Source: Bacteroidia bacterium
GTDB taxonomy: Bacteria; Bacteroidota; Bacteroidia; Chitinophagales; UBA2359
Assembly (NCBI GenBank): GCA_030427245.1
Contig: JAUHXA010000016.1
Span: 1 to 64,000 of the forward strand
Length of the DNA stretch: 64,000 bases
Direction of reading: 5' to 3'
Part shown: positions 1 to 9,200 of the stretch, piece after piece
Layout: each line of letters opens with the position of its first letter
Position numbering within the stretch: position 1 is the first letter of the stretch
The notes under the pieces: generated by a model
Databases searched by the model: none
What the model was told of the DNA's origin: nothing
The model's input: the letters and a program-made list of their open reading frames with translations, nothing else
Made by a program: the position numbers and the translations under genes

Positions 1-349
1 CTTTCCGTATTTTCAACAATTCTTCTTCTGATATATTTTTCAGTACGTCCACAGCCTTTTCGGTCACAACTGCAATTTTTTGATAGACTTCCTCTCTGCT
101 CAATCCTCCTGTACGACTAAATTCTAAGTCTCGTTCTCGAATATCTGGTTCTCCTCCTAAACTCGAATGTATGTATTGGGTAATGTTTCCACACAAATGC
201 ACAAGGATGTTTCCGATGCTATTAGAGTGTTCATTGGGGCGCTGCCAAAGCTCTTCTTCTGATATTTCGGTGAGACATTTGTGAATTCGAGGAAGATTGA
301 GATGGATATATTCGATTGATTCTTGGATAAATGTGGTGAAAAAGTTCAT
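1..349 (-). CDS. DinB/DUF1572-like protein (partial, C-terminus off the window)
   Basis: The first 116 residues are present and the gene runs off the left edge. It starts at the ATG at 349 (reading MNFFTTFIQESIEYIHL). It is helical, with a histidine in a GNILVHLCGNI segment that fits the first metal ligand of the DinB/YfiT four-helix fold. Proteins of this fold are usually metal-dependent enzymes or thiol transferases of unknown substrate. A second DinB-type protein lies at 24581-25090 but is not a close copy. Family call is from residue pattern only; the other metal ligands are outside the window. Confidence 0.7.
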   Translation of the reverse strand, partial: MNFFTTFIQESIEYIHLNLPRIHKCLTEISEEELWQRPNEHSNSIGNILVHLCGNITQYIHSSLGGEPDIRERDLEFSRTGGLSREEVYQKIAVVTEKAVDVLKNISEEELLKIRK

Positions 350-519
350 GAAAATTTGTTTGAGTATGTGAAAATGATTAAATTTATAAAGTCTGATTGT
401 TTTATGAAGGTACTATTTTCTCTACAAAAAAAATATCCTTTTAAGTTATGAAAAATCTATATCCTCTTTTATAGACTAATTTTTAGGTAAAAAAAAGAAA
501 AAAGTCTTATCATTATGCC

Positions 520-1290
520 ATGAAAATTTTAAAACACACTTCTCTCTGGCTCGTTTTCACTAGTTGTCTTCTGTTTTTTTCGTGTCAATTCTCTACTGAT
601 GCAATGGCTCAACCAATCGAAAATCCCTATTTTATCAAAGGAGGATTGGACATTCCATTGGCTTTGGGTAGTGGTTTGGCCGTTTTCATTAGTGCAAAAA
701 AATTCAAGAACAAACCTTTTTTGAATACAGATGAGTTGGATGCACTCGACCCCACAACCCTACGTGGCATTGATGCTTGGGCCGTTAGACGCAATAGCAT
801 TAAAGCACAGCAAGTAAGTGATATTCTTCTCATAACATCTCCTGTCGCACCATTGTTATTGTTGGCAGACAAAGATGCCCGAAGTCATGCTGGACAAGTG
901 GGGTTCTTCTTTCTGGAAGTAGGATTTATTAATTATTCGCTCACTGCATTGACCAAAGAACTCGTGCGCCGCAAACGACCCTATTTATATGATAGAGAAT
1001 TGCCCTACGAACTTCGTCAAAGCCCTGCGGCTACATCTTCGTTCTATTCGGGGCATGCCTCTTTATCGGCGGGATATTATTTTATGGCTGCCAAAATGTT
1101 CAGTGATTTCAATCCCGACTCCAAACTCCGACCTTTCGTGTGGGGAACGGCGGCTATTGTTCCTGCTTTGACGGGTATGTTGAGAGTCAGGGGCGGTAAA
1201 CACTACCCGACCGATGTGATTGTGGGTTATCTTGTTGGGGCGGCTGTTGGGATATTGATACCTCAGATTCACAAACGGAAATTGAATTAA
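520..1290 (+). CDS. PAP2-family membrane-associated phosphatase
   Basis: A 256-residue PAP2 (type 2 phosphatidic acid phosphatase) protein. The three signature motifs are all visible: K146-x6-R153-P154, the SGH motif at S177-G178-H179, and R222-x5-H228-x3-D232. H179 and H228 should be the catalytic histidines. An N-terminal signal peptide or lipoprotein-like segment (residues 1-30, with SC at 21-22) and hydrophobic stretches around 100-117 and 205-250 place it at a membrane. The family dephosphorylates lipid phosphates such as undecaprenyl or phosphatidylglycerol phosphate; the substrate here is unknown. Only 34 bp separate it from the next gene on the same strand. Confidence 0.88.
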   Translation: MKILKHTSLWLVFTSCLLFFSCQFSTDAMAQPIENPYFIKGGLDIPLALGSGLAVFISAKKFKNKPFLNTDELDALDPTTLRGIDAWAVRRNSIKAQQVSDILLITSPVAPLLLLADKDARSHAGQVGFFFLEVGFINYSLTALTKELVRRKRPYLYDRELPYELRQSPAATSSFYSGHASLSAGYYFMAAKMFSDFNPDSKLRPFVWGTAAIVPALTGMLRVRGGKHYPTDVIVGYLVGAAVGILIPQIHKRKLN

Positions 1291-1324
1291 TTGGAGAAAT
1301 TAAATAATAAAAAATAATCTTAAT

Positions 1325-2347
1325 ATGAAAAAATTACACTCTTTCTTGCTTTTTGGATTAATAACTATCACCTTCAATCCAATTTTTGCACAAAACTGCT
1401 CTCCAAATGATATTACATTGTCTACTCAAAATCAAATAGATAATTTTCATGCTACTTATGGTCCTTGTGATAATGTGGTCGGAAATTTAATTATTCAGGA
1501 TGATGACAATGGAGTTGACAATATTGTCAATCTGAATGGTTTATCTAATCTAACTGCGATTGGAGGGAACTTTGAGTTTTTAGAAAATCAAAATCTAAAT
1601 GATGTCAGCGGATTATCCAATTTACAAACTATTACGGGAAACTTTTTTGTGAATGACAATCCAAATCTTGGAGATTTTATAGGACTTTCTAACCTCACCT
1701 CGATTGGAGGAGATTTGAATATTGATGATAATAGCAATATGACAAGTCTAAATGGATTAACGAATTTAACTTCTATAGGAAATGACTTGATAATTAACGA
1801 TAATGCAAATTTGATAGACATCATGGTGCTATCTGGAGTTACCTCAATTGGTAATAATTTAATAGTGGAAGACAATCCCTCTTTACCAAATCTAAATGGT
1901 TTGAATGGGGTTATGAGTGTACCTGGTAGGCTAGCAATTGAAGAAAACTCAAACTTAACAAATTTAGACGGCCTCACAAATTTGAACAGTATTGGTAATA
2001 ACCTCATTATTGAGGATAACAGTATGCTTCAAAATATTAATGGGTTAGCTAATTTATCCAGTATTGGGAATAATTTAGTAGTGCAGGACAATAGTTTATT
2101 AGCAGAGTGTTGTGGGTTATTTGGAATATTAAATGGAGGAATAATAGGCGGAGTTTCTAATATGTCTGGAAATACGGGAAACTGCAATAATAATGGTGCT
2201 GATGTTAATGAACCTTGTGAGATTGTTGTACCTACTGTTGGAGAATGGGGATTGATAGTGTTGGCCCTATCATTGATGATAGCGGGTATTCTATATATTC
2301 TTCCACAGAAAATACGAATTGTAAATCAACAAAAGTTTGAAGTTTGA
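1325..2347 (+). CDS. secreted L-domain-like repeat protein with IPTL-CTERM-like C-terminus
   Basis: A 340-residue exported protein with a signal peptide (residues 1-22). Residues about 60-250 are a series of 22-23-residue repeats of the form GLxNLTSIGNxLIIxDNxxL, which resembles the beta-helical receptor L-domain/leucine-rich fold. The C-terminus carries VPTVGEWG at about residues 302-309, then a hydrophobic segment and a short basic tail. That is the layout of IPTL-CTERM sorting signals, not the T9SS domain used by the other secreted proteins here. The protein is therefore probably anchored or processed at the membrane. Ligand unknown. Confidence 0.7.
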   Translation: MKKLHSFLLFGLITITFNPIFAQNCSPNDITLSTQNQIDNFHATYGPCDNVVGNLIIQDDDNGVDNIVNLNGLSNLTAIGGNFEFLENQNLNDVSGLSNLQTITGNFFVNDNPNLGDFIGLSNLTSIGGDLNIDDNSNMTSLNGLTNLTSIGNDLIINDNANLIDIMVLSGVTSIGNNLIVEDNPSLPNLNGLNGVMSVPGRLAIEENSNLTNLDGLTNLNSIGNNLIIEDNSMLQNINGLANLSSIGNNLVVQDNSLLAECCGLFGILNGGIIGGVSNMSGNTGNCNNNGADVNEPCEIVVPTVGEWGLIVLALSLMIAGILYILPQKIRIVNQQKFEV

Positions 2348-2365
2348 CTTTTGCATGTTAAAATA

Positions 2366-2410
2366 AGGCGTTGAATATTCCCTTTTCAGAATATCCAACG
2401 CCTCACTTTC
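2366..2410 (+). terminator. intrinsic terminator after the L-domain protein
   Basis: Inverted repeat 2366-2380 / 2389-2403 gives 14 base pairs with one mismatch and an 8-nt loop, followed by a T-rich tract (CACTTTCTTT). It lies just downstream of the stop at 2347 and between convergent genes, so it may act in both directions. Confidence 0.7.
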
Positions 2411-2495
2411 TTTATTCACTTCAATAAAAAATGCTTCCTGTTCTTCCGCTTCAACTGTTGGCAAGGTCTGCAGCCGTTGCCAAAGTTTTCACTAC

Positions 2496-5400
2496 TTAAT
2501 CCACTACAAACCGTTCCACCACAATCCCTTCCGAGTTCTGCAAATACAGCAAATACACACCCGTAGGATAAGCACTTGCATCCAAATCAAAACCATTCTT
2601 ACCCACTTTCACCGATTGAAGTTCATTCACCAAAGTTCGACCAGCCACATCATAGATCCGAAGCGTAATGTCTTGTGGAGTAGTCGCTGTTATTTGTAGG
2701 TTCAACCAATTGCTTACAGGATTGGGCGACAAGGTTTCCAAAGAAAAAGTAATCGGAATGGGAGAAGAAATAGCGTCTAATAAACAATCAACTACCTCAC
2801 TCGTAAACGTAGTCGCACAGTCATTCTCATCCGTCGCATTGATAAAGTACGTTTCGCCATTAAACGAGCCACTGAATGTAAATGCTTCATTTAACCCCAC
2901 TTGTTGTTCGGTCAATTCACGCGCATTTACTGTATAAGTCGCCAATTCGTCAAACGAAGGCATTCCACCCGAAATGCTTGCTCCAACGGTCAAAATACCT
3001 GTTTCCAAATCACAATCCTCTTCTACAGTGAAGGTTATCGGCTGCAAAAACACAACAGGCGTACCCACTGCAATCTTAGTACAATCGCTACCCAAATCGG
3101 GGAAATTATCGTCTGTATCGCCCTCTGGGCCTGCCACTGCTGAGAAGTAGTAAGTGGTATTAGTATTCGCCGACAAATTCACATTATCAACTTGTGGAGC
3201 AAAGAAAATCTCGATGATATCGCCCAATGTTTCGGTAGGACTTGTGTGCAAAATATACACCAACACATCTTCATTCTCCAAAACAGTTCCCTCTGCTGCA
3301 ATCAGCGCTGCATCTTCGTCACAAACCATCACCATTTCGGTTGGCATCGTACCCGCATCCGCCGTACACAACAGCACAGGGCAATCGGGAGATACCAACA
3401 TTTCCATTGCTTGACAAGTCTCAAAGACCAAATCCAGAACTTCAATATTGTAGAGTTCCACCGCATTTGCATCCAAGGAAGCAATCGTAAGCGGCAAATC
3501 ATTGTAACCAAATTCGCCAAGTGAATCACCATTTATCAACAGTTCAAAACCAGCTTCACTCACATTTTCAAACTCAAAATTAACCGATAAATTGAAAGTG
3601 CCATCCTCTGCACAGTCGCTGGTTGTCAGTTCAATATCAAAAATATTGCAGCTTGGAGGATCGCAGTTGATGGGGTCTAAACCAGTAAAAGCCGAACAAT
3701 CGTCGTTCTCTGTATCCGTTACGATAAATTCGTAAATCGTTGTACCGTCACCCACCAAAGGCCCAATGGTATAGAAGGTTTCGCCGTATTCAAATGTGCC
3801 GTAATTGTTGCCATTGCCGACGATGGTGAAAGTTTGGGCGGTAGGATTCTCTACTTCAAAAGCAATGTCCACCAAAAATTCCCCATTCTCGTTACATTCA
3901 TGCGCTTCCGCAATTACATTCGCTATTTCGCAATTGGCTGTTTCACAATTCACTATGCCGATGTCTATTGCAGTAGAACAACCTTCAATGGCATTATCAA
4001 TTACCGCAAACTCATAGTTGGTTTCACCATTTCCATTCAAACCATCAATCACAATCGGTAAATCCGCATAACTGAAATTTCCGTAATTGTTGCCATTCCC
4101 TTGCACTCTAAAACCCTCATCACCCACGTTGGCAAATTCAAAATTGATGCTCACTTCAAAATTTCCGTTGTCATTGCAGTCCAAAACCGTCACGTTCAAT
4201 TCCCCAATTTCGCAATCCGCCACTTCACAGTTTGGAGCTTCAAATTCAAAAGTCACACTGCAATCGGGATTGTCGTTGTCCGAAATCGTAATGCTATCAA
4301 AATCACCACCATCTGTCGGGAAAGCTTCAATCGTAATCGGTAAATCTGCATACGCAAAAAAGCCCAAACTAATTTCTCCAAAGTGCAAATCAAAAAAGCT
4401 GTTGGTCACATTGCTTGGTTCAAAATTCAAGGTCAAAGGATAAGTGCCATTGTCGTTACATTCGCCGACCTGCACCGAAATTTCTGTAAAACCACACTCT
4501 CCTCCTCCTCCACAGTCAATCGGTTCTTCAAAAACAAACACCCCTGAACAAGACTCCATTTGGATATCTCGAACCACAAATTCGTAAATCGTCGTACCAT
4601 CACCCACCAAAGGCCCGATTGTATAAAAATTCTGCCCGTATTGAAAATTCCCGTAGTTCGTGCCATTTCCTACAATTGTAAAGCCCTGTTCGCTGCCAAA
4701 TTCTACATCAAACTCGATATCGACAAAGAAGTTCCCATCACCATTACATTCGCCCGCTTCTGCAAAAACATTGCTGATATTGCAGTCACCCGTTACGCCA
4801 CAATCCACTTCACCAATGCCAATACCTAAGGAGCATCCTTCAATCTGATTGTCAATCACCACAAACTCATAATTGGTGTCATTGTCACCCACCAAACCGT
4901 CAATGACAATCGGTAAATCGGCATAGCTGAAATTGCCGTAATTGTTGCCGTTTCCTTGCACCCTAAAGCCTTCATCGCCCACATTGGCAAATTCAAAATT
5001 GATACTCACTGCAAAATTTCCGTTCTCATTGCAGTCCAAAACCGTCACGTTCAATTCGCCAATTTCACATTCTGCAACAGGACAATCCAACGCAGCAAAC
5101 TCATGCGTCGATGAACATTCGGGGTTGTCATTGTCCGAAATAGTGATGTGGTCATTTGGGCCGCCATTCGTTGGGAAAGATTCAATCAAAATAGGTAAAT
5201 CTGCATAAGCAAAAAAACCAATGAAGATTTCTCCAAAGTGTACATCAAAGAAATCGTTGGTCGTGTTTTCGTGTTCAAAGTTGAGCGTCAAACTGTAAGT
5301 ATCATCGTCATTGCAGCTTCCCAAATCCACCACGATGTCAAAAATACTGCAATCACCTCCACAATCCACCGTACCAATGCCAATATCCGAAGCGCATCCT

Positions 5401-6356
5401 TCTATCTGATTATCAATCACCACAAACTCATAGTTGGTTTCTCCGTCGCCATTCAAACCATCAATGACAATCGGTAAATTGGCGTATTCAAAATTTCCAT
5501 AATTGTTGCCGTTTCCTTGCACTCTAAAACCCTCATCACCTACATTGGCAAATTCAAAATTGATACTCACTGCAAAATTGCCGTTCTCATTGCAGTCCAA
5601 AACCGTCACGTTCAATTCGCCAATTTCACATTCTGCAACAGGACAATCCAACGCAGCAAACTCATGCGTTGCTGAACATTCGGGGTTGTCATTGTCCGAA
5701 ATCGTGATGTGGTCATTTGGGCCGCCATTCGTTGGGAAAGATTCAATCAAAATAGGTAAATCTGCATAAGCAAAAAAGCCAATAAAGATTTCTCCAAAGT
5801 GTACATCAAAGAAATCGTTGGTCGTGTTTTCGTGTTCAAAGTTGAGCGTCAAACTGTAAGTACCATCGTCATTGCAGCTTCCCAAATCCACCACGATGTC
5901 AAAAATACTGCAAATCACAGGACAGTCTATTGGTGCTTCAAATCCTGTAAAAGCCGAGCAGTCGCCATTTTCTACATCTGTCACGATGAACTCATAAATC
6001 GTTTCACCATCACCCGCCAAAGGACCGATGGTATAAAAAGTCTGTCCATATTCAAAAGTACCATAGTTTGTGCCATTACCTACGATGGTAAAACCCATAC
6101 TTCCAGCATCTTCAATGTCAAAATCAATGTCCACCAAAAAATTGCCATCACTATCACATTCATGCGCTTCTGCAATCACATTGGAAATAACACACTCGAT
6201 AATCGTACAGTCCAAACCTTCAAACTCTACTGTTGAACTGCAAACACTATTGTCATTGTTGATTCCCAAAGAACGAGAATAAAGACTGCTTTGATTGACG
6301 ATAACTAGAAAAGCGGTCAGAAAAAAAGAAGTTAAGTAAATAAATTTTAAATTCAT
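2496..6356 (-). CDS. large repetitive secreted protein with T9SS type A sorting domain
   Basis: A protein of about 1286 residues. I start it at the ATG at 6356 because the next residues (MNLKFIYLTSFFLTAFLVIV) form a signal peptide, while the open frame upstream to 6662 does not look coding. The body is a tandem array of roughly 90-residue acidic modules with regularly spaced cysteines, each ending in an NYEFVV or TIYEFIV-type strand. The last 80 residues are a typical T9SS type A domain (LSPNPVSNWLNL, IYDVAGR, PTGVYLLYL), so it should cross the outer membrane by the type IX system and be surface-attached or released. Adhesin or extracellular structural role is inference. Two neighbouring 187-residue units are nearly identical. 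Confidence 0.85.
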   Translation of the reverse strand: MNLKFIYLTSFFLTAFLVIVNQSSLYSRSLGINNDNSVCSSTVEFEGLDCTIIECVISNVIAEAHECDSDGNFLVDIDFDIEDAGSMGFTIVGNGTNYGTFEYGQTFYTIGPLAGDGETIYEFIVTDVENGDCSAFTGFEAPIDCPVICSIFDIVVDLGSCNDDGTYSLTLNFEHENTTNDFFDVHFGEIFIGFFAYADLPILIESFPTNGGPNDHITISDNDNPECSATHEFAALDCPVAECEIGELNVTVLDCNENGNFAVSINFEFANVGDEGFRVQGNGNNYGNFEYANLPIVIDGLNGDGETNYEFVVIDNQIEGCASDIGIGTVDCGGDCSIFDIVVDLGSCNDDDTYSLTLNFEHENTTNDFFDVHFGEIFIGFFAYADLPILIESFPTNGGPNDHITISDNDNPECSSTHEFAALDCPVAECEIGELNVTVLDCNENGNFAVSINFEFANVGDEGFRVQGNGNNYGNFSYADLPIVIDGLVGDNDTNYEFVVIDNQIEGCSLGIGIGEVDCGVTGDCNISNVFAEAGECNGDGNFFVDIEFDVEFGSEQGFTIVGNGTNYGNFQYGQNFYTIGPLVGDGTTIYEFVVRDIQMESCSGVFVFEEPIDCGGGGECGFTEISVQVGECNDNGTYPLTLNFEPSNVTNSFFDLHFGEISLGFFAYADLPITIEAFPTDGGDFDSITISDNDNPDCSVTFEFEAPNCEVADCEIGELNVTVLDCNDNGNFEVSINFEFANVGDEGFRVQGNGNNYGNFSYADLPIVIDGLNGNGETNYEFAVIDNAIEGCSTAIDIGIVNCETANCEIANVIAEAHECNENGEFLVDIAFEVENPTAQTFTIVGNGNNYGTFEYGETFYTIGPLVGDGTTIYEFIVTDTENDDCSAFTGLDPINCDPPSCNIFDIELTTSDCAEDGTFNLSVNFEFENVSEAGFELLINGDSLGEFGYNDLPLTIASLDANAVELYNIEVLDLVFETCQAMEMLVSPDCPVLLCTADAGTMPTEMVMVCDEDAALIAAEGTVLENEDVLVYILHTSPTETLGDIIEIFFAPQVDNVNLSANTNTTYYFSAVAGPEGDTDDNFPDLGSDCTKIAVGTPVVFLQPITFTVEEDCDLETGILTVGASISGGMPSFDELATYTVNARELTEQQVGLNEAFTFSGSFNGETYFINATDENDCATTFTSEVVDCLLDAISSPIPITFSLETLSPNPVSNWLNLQITATTPQDITLRIYDVAGRTLVNELQSVKVGKNGFDLDASAYPTGVYLLYLQNSEGIVVERFVVD
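4790..5910 (-). repeat. 561-bp tandem duplication inside the T9SS protein gene
   Basis: Two adjacent units of 561 bp (187 codons, two structural modules each) are nearly identical at DNA level. For example 4942-5208 and 5503-5769 match with very few changes, as do 5238-5340 and 5799-5901. Other modules of the gene are much more diverged, so this is a recent unequal duplication. The exact edges are approximate. Confidence 0.85.
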
Positions 6357-6723
6357 CTGTAAGGCGATTTTATTGATATGTCTAATTACTACACGAAAAA
6401 ATACAAAAAAAGATAGAATTGAATGAGATTTGGGAGAGGAGGAGAGCCTTGTACACAACCAAAAGACTTGAAGTATACGAGTTTTGCTGCTTAATGAAGG
6501 GTTTTTTGTAGGGAAAAAGACAATAATTTCAACCAATTTTCTAATATTGCTGTTTAAGAAGTGACAACAAAGCAATACTAAGTAACGGTAAAAAAATAAC
6601 TCCCCGTTTTCTTTTGCTAACATACCCCAACCCCCACCGAGAAATCGGGGCAGGCTTTTCAAAAGGGGAATATCGGTCGGAAAGTTATTTTTTCTTTTTT
6701 ACTAAAACTATAAAACAAATTTT
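6357..6723. other. divergent intergenic region between T9SS gene and dioxygenase
   Basis: This 367-bp stretch separates divergent starts at 6356 and 6724 and should carry both promoters, but I see no convincing TTG-N17-23-TAnnTTTG pair. At 6625-6660 there is a short repeat-like stretch with CCGAGAAATCGGGG that resembles the small hairpins also seen near 27680, 31075 and 43365. No gene is supported. Confidence 0.4.
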
Positions 6724-7671
6724 ATGCGAAACATACCTAGAGTTGATTTGTCGGAGTTTGTAAACGGCAATGCAGCACAAAAACAAGCTTTTGTAGAAAA
6801 ATTGGGCAAGGCTTATGAAGATGTAGGTTTTGTATCAGTAATCAATCATGGTATCAGTGATGATACGATTGAAATGCTGTACGACCAAGTGAAAACTTTT
6901 TTTAGCCTTCCAAAAGCTGCCAAAAAGCAGTGTGAAATTGAAGGTTTGGCAGGCCAACGAGGCTACACCTCATTTGGTAAAGAGCACGCAAAGGGCAGTG
7001 ATGCGCCCGATTTGAAGGAGTTTTATCAGTGGGGACAAACGGTTCAAGGCGAAGAATTGGCGAAGGACCATTATCCCGATAATGTGATGGTTAGGGATTT
7101 ACCTGCCTTCAATGAGGTAATCCAAAAAGCCTATCGGGGTTTCGAAAAATCGGGTAAGTATTTATTGCAAGCGATTGCGATTTACTTGGATTTGGACGAA
7201 CACTATTTCGATGATAAAATCCACAATGGCAACAGCATTTTGCGGGCAATTCATTATCCTCCGATTACGGAAGAACCTAAAAATGCGATTCGGGCAGAGC
7301 AGCACGAAGACATCAATTTGATTACTCTTTTGGTAGGCGCTTCTGCGGATGGTTTGGAATTGTTGAACAAAGAAAATGTATGGCTGCCCATCAATGCGGG
7401 GCCTGGTGAAATCGTAGTGAACGTAGGTGATATGTTGCAACGACTGACCAACAACAAGTTGCGTTCGACTACCCATAGAGTAGTAAATCCTCCAAGAGAG
7501 AAATGGAATACTTCTCGTTATTCGATTCCGTTCTTTTTGCACCCCCGTTCCGAAATGGATTTGACCTGTTTGGACAATTGTGTGACAGAGGACAACCCGA
7601 TTCAATACGAACCGATTACAGCAGGGGGATATTTGGATGAAAGATTGAGAGAGATAGGATTGAAGAAGTAG
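6724..7671 (+). CDS. 2-oxoglutarate/Fe(II) dioxygenase, isopenicillin N synthase family
   Basis: A 315-residue protein with the DIOX_N domain in the first half (VGFVSVINHGISDD at 34-47) and the 2OG-FeII_Oxy jelly roll in the second. The iron ligands are H194-x-D196 and H251, and R265-x-S267 should bind the 2-oxoglutarate carboxylate. Length is normal for the family. The family oxidises small molecules with O2, iron and 2-oxoglutarate; the substrate cannot be read from the sequence. It stands alone, convergent with the DUF3109 gene, with a palindromic repeat between them. Confidence 0.88.
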   Translation: MRNIPRVDLSEFVNGNAAQKQAFVEKLGKAYEDVGFVSVINHGISDDTIEMLYDQVKTFFSLPKAAKKQCEIEGLAGQRGYTSFGKEHAKGSDAPDLKEFYQWGQTVQGEELAKDHYPDNVMVRDLPAFNEVIQKAYRGFEKSGKYLLQAIAIYLDLDEHYFDDKIHNGNSILRAIHYPPITEEPKNAIRAEQHEDINLITLLVGASADGLELLNKENVWLPINAGPGEIVVNVGDMLQRLTNNKLRSTTHRVVNPPREKWNTSRYSIPFFLHPRSEMDLTCLDNCVTEDNPIQYEPITAGGYLDERLREIGLKK

Positions 7672-7679
7672 AATGCGAT

Positions 7680-7761
7680 TTCAAAGCTCAAATTCAAGCA
7701 AGTACAAAAATCATTTATTCAAGTATTTTGATCTGGTTTTTGAGTTTGAATTTGAGTTTTT
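7680..7761. repeat. intergenic palindrome, CAAATTCAAACTC family
   Basis: The arms read AGCTCAAATTCAA on the left and TTTGAATTTGAGTTTT on the right, giving an imperfect hairpin between two convergent genes. Related sequence recurs at 30991-31107, 31313-31415 and 46160-46219. It may serve as a bidirectional terminator here. Confidence 0.6.
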
Positions 7762-8343
7762 TCATTTCTTCCATTCTGCTTCAATACCTGCCAATCTATC
7801 GTAAAATTCTTGTCCAAACTTGCGAATCAAAGGCTCTTTCAAAAATTCGTAGAGTTTGACCTTCAATTGTTTGCCATTCTGACAAGCAGGGCTGCAAATC
7901 TCCCAACGGCTGTAATTTACTGCTGTAAAATCCTCGTGCTGATTCACCCGAATAGGGTAGAGGTGACACGAAATGGGCTTGACCCAATCCACATCCCCCG
8001 CTTCATACGCTTTTTGGATACCACAAATAGCAATGCCCAACTCATTGAAAGTCAGATAAGCACACGCTCCCCCTTCTTTCACCAACGGCAATTCAAACTG
8101 ACTGTATTCATTTGTTTCGGTGTGAATATATCGTCCCTGAGCTTCAATCGCTGCCTTTCCTTCTTCAGTCAGATAGGGTTCGACATCTTCATAGATATCA
8201 TCAATAATACCCAGTTCCTCATCCTCCAAAGGCGCACCACCTTCTCCCAAGACACAACACACTCCTTTACAGGCATTCAAGTTGCATACAAAATGCTCTT
8301 CTACAAGGTCATCACTCAAAATTTTGTCGTCAATCAGTATCAT
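7762..8343 (-). CDS. DUF3109 family cysteine-rich protein
   Basis: A 193-residue protein starting at the ATG at 8343 (MILIDDKILSDDLVEEHF); the frame stays open further upstream, but those residues do not look like the family. It matches the DUF3109 pattern: CNLNACKGVCCV near the N-terminus, then a C-A-Y-L segment, CGIQKAYE, ISCHLYP and a C-x3-C near the C-terminus. The clustered cysteines resemble the YkgJ-type zinc or iron-sulfur families, so a metal-binding role is likely. Function is not known. It is a cytoplasmic protein with no signal peptide, common in Bacteroidota. Confidence 0.8.
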   Translation of the reverse strand: MILIDDKILSDDLVEEHFVCNLNACKGVCCVLGEGGAPLEDEELGIIDDIYEDVEPYLTEEGKAAIEAQGRYIHTETNEYSQFELPLVKEGGACAYLTFNELGIAICGIQKAYEAGDVDWVKPISCHLYPIRVNQHEDFTAVNYSRWEICSPACQNGKQLKVKLYEFLKEPLIRKFGQEFYDRLAGIEAEWKK

Positions 8344-8463
8344 AATGCTAAAAAAATAAAAATTAAACACCAAATCAAAATGAAAATGGACTGCAAAGTT
8401 ATAACTTGCATTGGCTTTATTCGCCATTCCACATTCTAAAACTCAAAATTCATTGTTTCGAAT

Positions 8464-9132
8464 ATGGCACTAAAATCCTTAATTCGGTTTGGAGTAGGCA
8501 TTACCTGGCAGGTGGTCAGCCGCATTCTCTTTTTCACCTTTTTGGGAGTTGTCTTCAATTGGGTTTTGTTTTTCTTTTTGCCTGATATGTGCGATTTGCA
8601 GCAAAGTCAGCAAGGAGGGATGATGGCGTATGTTGAAGAACTTATCAGTGATTGTTTTTTTTCGTTTGCTATTGGATTGGTTTTTTTGCTGGGCTTTCCG
8701 ATTGCATATATATTCCTGAGCTACAAACAGAGTCTTCAAGGAGGGATCTATTATGCCTATGTCAAAAACAAAGCAACTTTCTATAAGTACATCTCCGACA
8801 GGATGTTGGCATTTGTGGAAAACAAACAGACAGGCAACAAAAGTGTAGTGCAGTTGGCCGGAAATTTTTTGGAGAAACTGGACAATGTGCCATTTGTCAT
8901 GCGGTGGATCATTCGATTTTTGAAAGACAAGATTCCCTTTGTTGAAGTATTGGAGAAAATGAGCGCAGATATCGAAATTACTCCCGACAACTCAGAAGAA
9001 GTCGCTTTTCGCCTTGCCAAAGATGCGGATACCTACATTGAAGATGAACTATTGAAGCCTGATTTGACGCTTGTTTGGCTTTTGATTGGGATTAATGTGG
9101 GCGTATTTGTTTTGGTAAAATGGATGGCGTAA
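8464..9132 (+). CDS. uncharacterised membrane protein
   Basis: A 222-residue protein I do not recognise. There are two predicted membrane helices in the first 90 residues (about 17-38 and 60-82), a soluble helical middle part (about 95-195) rich in charged residues, and a last hydrophobic helix at 200-220. This gives a small membrane protein with a cytoplasmic or periplasmic central domain. The start at 8464 directly follows the divergent DUF3109 gene. No motif suggests an activity. Confidence 0.75.
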   Translation: MALKSLIRFGVGITWQVVSRILFFTFLGVVFNWVLFFFLPDMCDLQQSQQGGMMAYVEELISDCFFSFAIGLVFLLGFPIAYIFLSYKQSLQGGIYYAYVKNKATFYKYISDRMLAFVENKQTGNKSVVQLAGNFLEKLDNVPFVMRWIIRFLKDKIPFVEVLEKMSADIEITPDNSEEVAFRLAKDADTYIEDELLKPDLTLVWLLIGINVGVFVLVKWMA

Positions 9133-9200
9133 AAAATGCTCCTTTTTTTTAACTCTAAACTTGAATAACCGATATTTGAGTTGTATCAACCCATTTTCTT

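Noticed and set aside
3154-5769. Plus-strand open frames opposite the T9SS protein gene
   Set aside because: They mirror the repetitive minus-strand gene, repeat with the same 561-bp period and have no signal peptides or known domains.
6357-6662. N-terminal extension of the large T9SS protein to 6662
   Set aside because: The frame is open, but the added 102 residues lack a signal peptide and look non-coding, whereas the ATG at 6356 starts a proper signal peptide.
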